In this document: piece after piece, positions 36,602-39,465 of the stretch
Numbering within the stretch: position 1 is the stretch's first letter
Layout: each line of letters starts with the position of its first letter
Made by a program: the position numbers and the translations under genes
Virus record (IMG/VR): IMGVR_UViG_3300047326_000025
Span: 1 to 39,465 of that record
Strand: one strand, 5' to 3'
Length of the DNA stretch: 39,465 bases
DNA from: a virus
The notes under the pieces: generated by a model
What the model saw: only the letters and a program-made list of their open reading frames with translations
Databases searched by the model: none
What the model was told of the DNA's origin: nothing

Positions 36602-37303
36602 TTAGAGCGCTCCTAGACTTTTGAACTTGTCTACTACGGCGGTAAGTAGGCGCTCCCGCGCAGCGGACCATGCCGCAGACTCTGCCGCGGACCTTGCCGC
36701 GGACCCTGCCGCGGACCATGCCGCGGACCATGCCGCAGACTCTGCCGCGGACCTTGCCGCGGACCTTGCCGCGGACCATGCCGCAGACCCTGCCGCGGAC
36801 CTTGCCGCGGACCTTGCCGCGGACCTTGCCGCGGACCATGCCGCAGACTCTGCCGCGGACCATGCCGCAGACTCTGCCGCGGCCCTGAGATCGGCACGCC
36901 CCGTATTCAGGTAGTCAAGAACGACCGGCGGAACTGGCGTTCCCCAGAGATGGACAGCAGATAAGGCAGACGTTCCCCAGAGATGGACAGCAGATAAGGC
37001 AGATTGTCTGGCGTGCTCGTAGAGCAGGTCAGTCGCGTCAAAGCGAGCGACTATCTTTCGCTTCTGCGCGACTACCTTGTCATCCCCGTACTCGATTTGG
37101 CCGCCCATCTCGACCAGGCAAAGCGTGGCTCCTGGCGCGTATTGGAGCGCGTCAAACGGGTGCAAGGATGCGTGCAGCCCGTAGTTGCGCATTGATATTT
37201 CTTTCCGAGAGATCCACCGGCCGTTGGCCGGAATTGGTTTCCCGTCGCGGAGCGTTTCGCCGACGAAGTGATAAGCCAAGACTGGCTTCTTTTTTGTGCT
37301 CAC
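36602..37303 (-). CDS. DUF7666-like protein with Ser-Ala-Ala-x repeat tail
   Basis: The product has 233 residues from GTG 37303, which shares bases with the preceding TGA (GTGA). The N-terminal domain (VLAYHFVGETLRDGKPIPAN, GLHASLHPFDALQYAPGATL, then an acidic-basic strand region) matches what I recall as DUF7666 in phages. Next comes an 11-residue unit repeated twice (ALSAVHLWGTS), and about 18 copies of Ser-Ala-Ala plus Trp, Arg, Glu or Gly, probably one long helix. It ends with LLTAVVDKFKSLGAL. The role is unknown. Confidence 0.75.
   Translation of the reverse strand: MSTKKKPVLAYHFVGETLRDGKPIPANGRWISRKEISMRNYGLHASLHPFDALQYAPGATLCLVEMGGQIEYGDDKVVAQKRKIVARFDATDLLYEHARQSALSAVHLWGTSALSAVHLWGTPVPPVVLDYLNTGRADLRAAAESAAWSAAESAAWSAARSAARSAARSAAGSAAWSAARSAARSAAESAAWSAAWSAAGSAARSAAESAAWSAARERLLTAVVDKFKSLGAL
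36664..36885. repeat. Tandem 12-bp repeat (CCGCGG-containing)
   Basis: About 18 tandem copies of a 12-base unit close to TGCCGCGGACCA, with variants at the last bases, encode the Ser-Ala-Ala-x repeat of the DUF7666-like protein on the minus strand. Each unit contains the palindrome CCGCGG or CCGCAG. Copy number could change by slippage in steps of four residues. Confidence 0.9.
36938..37003. repeat. Perfect 33-bp tandem duplication
   Basis: The 33 bases at 36938-36970 are repeated exactly at 36971-37003, duplicating 11 residues in the DUF7666-like protein. Exact identity, including third positions, points to a recent duplication. Confidence 0.9.
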
Positions 37304-37443
37304 GAGTACACCTGTACGAGCATGTAGACGGCTACTAGACCCCACACCAAAGCGAGTACGACGGTTATGCCTTGCGCAATGGCGTATTCATCTCGAGCGG
37401 GACACCACATCTGACGGTGGCGGAAACGTCTATTCGGGTTCAT
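37300..37443 (-). CDS. 47-residue single-pass membrane protein
   Basis: A basic, His/Trp-rich N-terminus (MNPNRRFRHRQMWCPARDEY) is followed by one transmembrane helix (GITVVLALVWGLVAVYMLV). AGGAG lies 6 nt before ATG 37443, and the gene overlaps both neighbours (ATGA, GTGA). Junctions and ribosome binding site make it a convincing small gene. The function is unknown. Confidence 0.6.
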   Translation of the reverse strand: MNPNRRFRHRQMWCPARDEYAIAQGITVVLALVWGLVAVYMLVQVYS

Positions 37444-37610
37444 GCGGCTCTCCTGGTGGTTGCAAGTTGGCTTTGGGTCTCCGACGCTTGGCGCTCATAC
37501 GTCCACTGCTGGATCATCGGCCACAGCTCCGGAGGAGCTTCCACGATGTTGTATTCAGCTACTTCGTAGCTCTTTACGTCGTGGCGGGGGTAGATCGTGT
37601 ATGTGTTCAT
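37440..37610 (-). CDS. Small hypothetical protein
   Basis: The product has 56 residues (MNTYTIYPRHDVKSYEVAEY, then NIVEAPPELWPMIQQWTYER). The ATG at 37610 overlaps the preceding stop (TAATG). Early, tightly coupled gene of a series of tiny host-takeover-type candidates. No family is recognised. Confidence 0.6.
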   Translation of the reverse strand: MNTYTIYPRHDVKSYEVAEYNIVEAPPELWPMIQQWTYERQASETQSQLATTRRAA

Positions 37611-37819
37611 TACGGTTTCACTCTCCAATATCCTTCGTTGCACTCAGGGCAGGGTTGGTCGTCTGCATCGCATAGCGCGGCCGCGGCCCCGTATCCGTTG
37701 TCATCGCCGCCGTACTGAATCGTGACGAGGCCAGAGCCGTTGCAGATACTGCAGTCCATCTCGTGTGCACACTTCGAACATACGCAGATGATGTTCTCCC
37801 CGCCGACGTTGCGTGTCAT
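37610..37819 (-). CDS. Small zinc-finger-like protein
   Basis: The product has 69 residues with seven or more cysteines in CxxC-like pairs (CVCSKC, CSICNGSG, CPECNEG), the pattern of a DnaJ-type zinc ribbon or rubredoxin-like knuckle. It probably binds one or two zinc ions. Early-operon position suggests regulation or host interaction, not shown. Confidence 0.65.
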   Translation of the reverse strand: MTRNVGGENIICVCSKCAHEMDCSICNGSGLVTIQYGGDDNGYGAAAALCDADDQPCPECNEGYWRVKP

Positions 37820-37832
37820 GTCTGTTTGCTCC

Positions 37833-38030
37833 TTACTGTGCGGTGATCTTGCTGTAATCGTGGTTAAGCCAAGCTTTGCCGTGCTGCACCTCCAGGTGCC
37901 CGTCGCGCACGCGGACTTGGGGAAGGTGTTTGGCTTTAATCATGGTTGCCTTGGTGTAGGTAGACAGATACACGGCGCGACCGGCAGAGATCTGCTCTTT
38001 GATCCACTCGAGTTTCTTGCTGGCTTCCAT
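37833..38030 (-). CDS. First gene of the leftward operon, small hypothetical protein
   Basis: The product has 65 residues. MEASKKLEWIKEQISAGRAV, then a beta part with TYTKATMIKAKHLPQVRVRD and HGKAWLNHDYSK. GGAG lies 7 nt before the ATG. As the first gene behind the early control region it would be made first after infection; the basic beta-rich look could suit nucleic-acid binding. No family is recognised. Confidence 0.65.
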   Translation of the reverse strand: MEASKKLEWIKEQISAGRAVYLSTYTKATMIKAKHLPQVRVRDGHLEVQHGKAWLNHDYSKITAQ

Positions 38031-38418
38031 CTCCCGTCTCCGTTTCCTTTACCGTGCCGCCATTACACCATACGAAACGGTAGACGTCTAGTAAACATTT
38101 GAATAGTGAGATATGCGTCAAACTATTGACACGTGGATAAAAATAGTTATTATTGTCTAATACACCACTTGCTTTTCGCCTAACAGACGCTCAAACGGTC
38201 AATTATCGCCTACTAGAGAAGCACCAAAGACGTGCAAACGTAGGATTTTGCTTACAATTTGTACCCGCTATGTACGCTACCGCACGGTAGACAGTCTAGT
38301 TGAGTGTCTAATATAGTTCTCGTTAGCGGGCTAATCGGCCCGCGGATCTAGCGAAATAACTAGATTCGTAACCTGAGCCTAGGCCGAGCGGAGAGAGTCG
38401 GCCGGAAGACGCAAACAT
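38031..38418. promoter_or_regulatory. Divergent control region with repeated operator-like palindromes
   Basis: No gene lies in these 388 bases between the leftward operon and the rightward regulator gene. ACGGTAGAC-GTCTAGT occurs at 38077-38092 and, with one extra A in the centre, at 38284-38300. TGTCTAATA occurs at 38154-38162 and 38305-38313. A rightward TTGACA (38126-38131) and a leftward TTGACG (38116-38121) lie back to back, though neither has a convincing -10 at normal spacing. The arrangement suggests a regulatory switch region. Confidence 0.6.
38326..38403 (+). promoter_or_regulatory. Three-hairpin leader before the OrfA-like gene
   Basis: Three perfect 6-bp hairpins follow one another: GCGGGC/GCCCGC (38326-38343), ATCTAG/CTAGAT (38346-38365) and GGCCGA/TCGGCC (38382-38403). 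They end 15 bases before the ATG at 38419, close to the ribosome binding site, so translation control by RNA structure is possible. Confidence 0.45.
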
Positions 38419-38745
38419 ATGGAGATTATAGATATCATGCCTACTAAGGGTAAGACGAAGAAGCCGCAACACGTCATAGACAAGTACGTGAAGCGATACA
38501 TGGCCGGAGAGCAGGCCACATCTCTCGCAAAGGAGGCGGGAGTCAGCAAACCAGGGTTTTACTTGTGGATCCAAAAGCACAAACAACAGATCCTCAAGCA
38601 AGCTAAGACGGCCGGCATGACGCCGGCGGATGCGGCAACCGCGGATAAGCGAGAGCTCTTGATCGAGCTCGAGCAGTTGAGGCTTGAGAACCGAAAGCTG
38701 CGAGAGAAGGTCGTAGCCATGATGATTAAGAGCGGGGAGATATGA
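38419..38745 (+). CDS. IS3/IS911 OrfA-like helix-turn-helix and leucine-zipper protein
   Basis: The product has 108 residues. After a basic leader (MPTKGKTKKPQHVIDKYVKR), AGEQATSLAKEAGVSKPGFYLW is a helix-turn-helix. The C-terminal LIELEQLRLENRKLREKVVA is a short leucine zipper, exactly the layout of transposase OrfA of IS3-type elements. No OrfB, inverted repeats or target duplication are visible, so it appears to be a stand-alone regulator, perhaps the one that binds the nearby palindromes. The start may instead be the ATG at 38437. Confidence 0.7.
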   Translation: MEIIDIMPTKGKTKKPQHVIDKYVKRYMAGEQATSLAKEAGVSKPGFYLWIQKHKQQILKQAKTAGMTPADAATADKRELLIELEQLRLENRKLREKVVAMMIKSGEI

Positions 38746-38880
38746 GACTAGTAGATGAACATTAACAAATCTTAACGAACAGAGAAAAGCTAACGGCTAC
38801 AAGGATGTAGCCTATATGGCTATTAGACTATTTTACTATTTCCCTTGAAATCGGGAGAATCGCATGATAGGGTATTAGAT
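38746..38880 (+). other. Intergenic stretch upstream of the structured RNA
   Basis: This AT-rich stretch contains one perfect hairpin, GGCTAC/GTAGCC (38795-38812), shortly after the OrfA-like gene, without a T-run, and TATTAGAC (38821-38828), the reverse of the GTCTAATA motif. The promoter of the structured RNA lies at its end. No gene is seen. Confidence 0.4.
38845..38873 (+). promoter_or_regulatory. Promoter for the structured RNA
   Basis: TTGAAA (38845-38850) and TAGGGT (38868-38873) with a 17-bp spacer, preceded by TTTCCC. The start of transcription would fall near 38880, about ten bases before the closing stem of the folded RNA. Confidence 0.6.
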
Positions 38881-39065
38881 ATAAAGATACGTAAGATGCA
38901 GTTTCAGAGTCAGAGACAGCCTTTGGGGGCTGTCGAAGAGTCAGAGTGAGGCGCAGTAGTTAACTCCGCCTCTCAGCCCGGCGGAACCAAAGGAGCCGGG
39001 CAGTAAGACGACGAATACTGACGCTGCCCCTTGGTCTAGAGCTGACTCTGACACTGCATCTTACG
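38881..39065 (+). ncRNA. Candidate structured RNA with long closing stem and complementary loops
   Basis: The ends 38890-38913 and 39042-39065 pair over 24 positions with a single mismatch. Inside lie hairpins GACAGCC/GGCTGTC (38915-38934), GAGGCG/CGCCTC (38948-38972) and GCCCGGC/GCCGGGC (38976-39001). CCTTTGG in the first hairpin's apical part (38920-38926) is perfectly complementary to CCAAAGG in the third hairpin's loop (38987-38993), allowing a kissing interaction within or between molecules. A second AGAGTCAG copy (38937-38944) could replace the first in pairing with CTGACTCT. No protein gene fits here, and no known RNA class is recognised. Confidence 0.7.
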
Positions 39066-39085
39066 GGAAATATTATTTATTTCCC
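39065..39085 (+). other. Hairpin directly after the structured RNA
   Basis: GGGAAATA (39065-39072) and TATTTCCC (39078-39085) form a perfect 8-bp hairpin with a 5-base loop. It shares its first base with the closing stem and its last bases with the upstream element of the next promoter. It might terminate the RNA, but no T-run follows. Confidence 0.45.
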
Positions 39086-39115
39086 TTGATTGCATAGTAT
39101 ACGTATATGTATACT
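39086..39115 (+). promoter_or_regulatory. Promoter with inverted repeat, for the gene at 39151
   Basis: TTGATT (39086-39091) and TATACT (39110-39115) with an 18-bp spacer, preceded by TTTCCC. The spacer and -10 contain AGTATAC-GTATAT-GTATACT, an inverted repeat with 7-bp arms covering 39096-39115, a likely operator. AGAGG for the gene lies downstream. Confidence 0.65.
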
Positions 39116-39150
39116 GATACTTGAGATACATAGAGGTAAAGTATAACTAT

Positions 39151-39465
39151 ATGTCAAGTATTGATGATGAGCGTAAGCGAATCTATAAAGGTGTTTACTT
39201 GGATCTGGTAGAGGACCTTCGGTCCGATAATGCAATAGCTCGAGCAGCCGATAAGGCTGCGGTTAGCGTAGATGCAGAGACTATTGCTCTCTACCGTAAG
39301 TACAACATGATGGACAAGCTCCCGCGCCGGCTACAAGGTGCGCCGGCCGATGCTTGGGGTTCGTATAACGGTAGCGGTCACCGTAAGGCCGAGCGCCCTG
39401 TCTCGAGCGAGAAGAGCGAGCGAGATCGCCAGCTAGTTATGGAATGGAGCAAGCGACTAGCTCCG
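39151..39465 (+). CDS. Helical protein running off the window edge (continues at base 1 if circular)
   Basis: From ATG at 39151, 105 codons are open to the end of the window. MSSIDDERKRIYKGVYLDLV, then a helix-turn-helix-like part (NAIARAADKAAVSVDAETIA) and a basic, Ser/Arg-rich C-terminal third. AGAGG lies about 14 bases upstream, and a -10-like TATAAC is closer. A DNA-binding role is plausible because it sits behind an operator-bearing promoter next to the OrfA-like gene. No family is recognised; the end would be the TAG at 31-33. Confidence 0.6.
   Translation, partial: MSSIDDERKRIYKGVYLDLVEDLRSDNAIARAADKAAVSVDAETIALYRKYNMMDKLPRRLQGAPADAWGSYNGSGHRKAERPVSSEKSERDRQLVMEWSKRLAP

Noticed and set aside
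36664-36885. Origin iterons
   Set aside because: The 12-bp units are in phase with codons and encode a regular peptide, so coding explains them; no AT-rich unwinding region is adjacent.
36621-36914. Several long open frames on both strands across the 12-bp repeat
   Set aside because: All come from the same stop-free tandem repeat; only the frame with the DUF7666-like domain has a normal protein attached.
38419-38745. Complete insertion sequence
   Set aside because: Only an OrfA-like gene is present; no OrfB catalytic domain, terminal inverted repeats or target duplication are seen.

Overview
The window looks like a complete, probably circular genome of a small tailed phage with podovirus-type virion genes. 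The evidence is one contiguous P22-like head and tail set plus an autonomous replication set. The host is probably a Gram-negative bacterium, because the lysis cassette contains a GH24 lysozyme, an Rz-type inner spanin and an embedded Rz1-type lipoprotein, and because candidate promoters resemble sigma70 sites. The host genus cannot be read from the sequence. The gene at the right edge (39151 onward) runs off the end, and its frame continues at base 1 to a stop at base 33, as expected if the ends are joined.

Layout. 1-1112: a strong promoter and a small gene, then a non-coding RNA region with a tRNA-His, other tRNA-like or folded elements, a terminator and a candidate late promoter. 1113-18017: rightward late genes for a GroES-like co-chaperonin, terminase, portal, scaffold, P22-type coat, tail accessory proteins and ejection proteins, with an HNH endonuclease gene wedged in front of the coat gene. 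17986-18500: two leftward genes for small membrane proteins, a moron-like cassette. 18576-23217: two tail fibre or spike genes sharing an N-terminal domain, then lysis. Two facing terminators separate this from the leftward half.

23260-38030: a long leftward set of tightly overlapping genes, many joined by ATGA, GTGA or TAATG junctions. It encodes a family A DNA polymerase, a DnaB/RecA-like helicase, a zinc/TOPRIM primase, 5'-3' exonuclease, endonuclease I, a probable ssDNA-binding protein, a DUF5664-like nucleotide hydrolase, a metallophosphoesterase, two more HNH-type nucleases, a SLOG-type protein, a tyrosine integrase and an excisionase-like helix-turn-helix protein. Two proteins contain long alanine-rich repeats. 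A tRNA-Val 5' half lies about 0.9 kb from the integrase gene and is a candidate attP. Integrase plus excisionase suggest a temperate lifestyle, but I see no CI-type repressor.

38031-39150 is the control region. It holds repeated operator-like palindromes, a structured leader, a gene for an IS3 OrfA-like DNA-binding protein, and a roughly 180-nt structured RNA candidate. That RNA is closed by 23 base pairs over 24 positions and has two internal hairpin loops with perfect 7-nt complementarity. It is the most unusual element here. Several promoters share the string TTTCCCTTGA with an 18-bp spacer, pointing to a phage-specific promoter and operator family.
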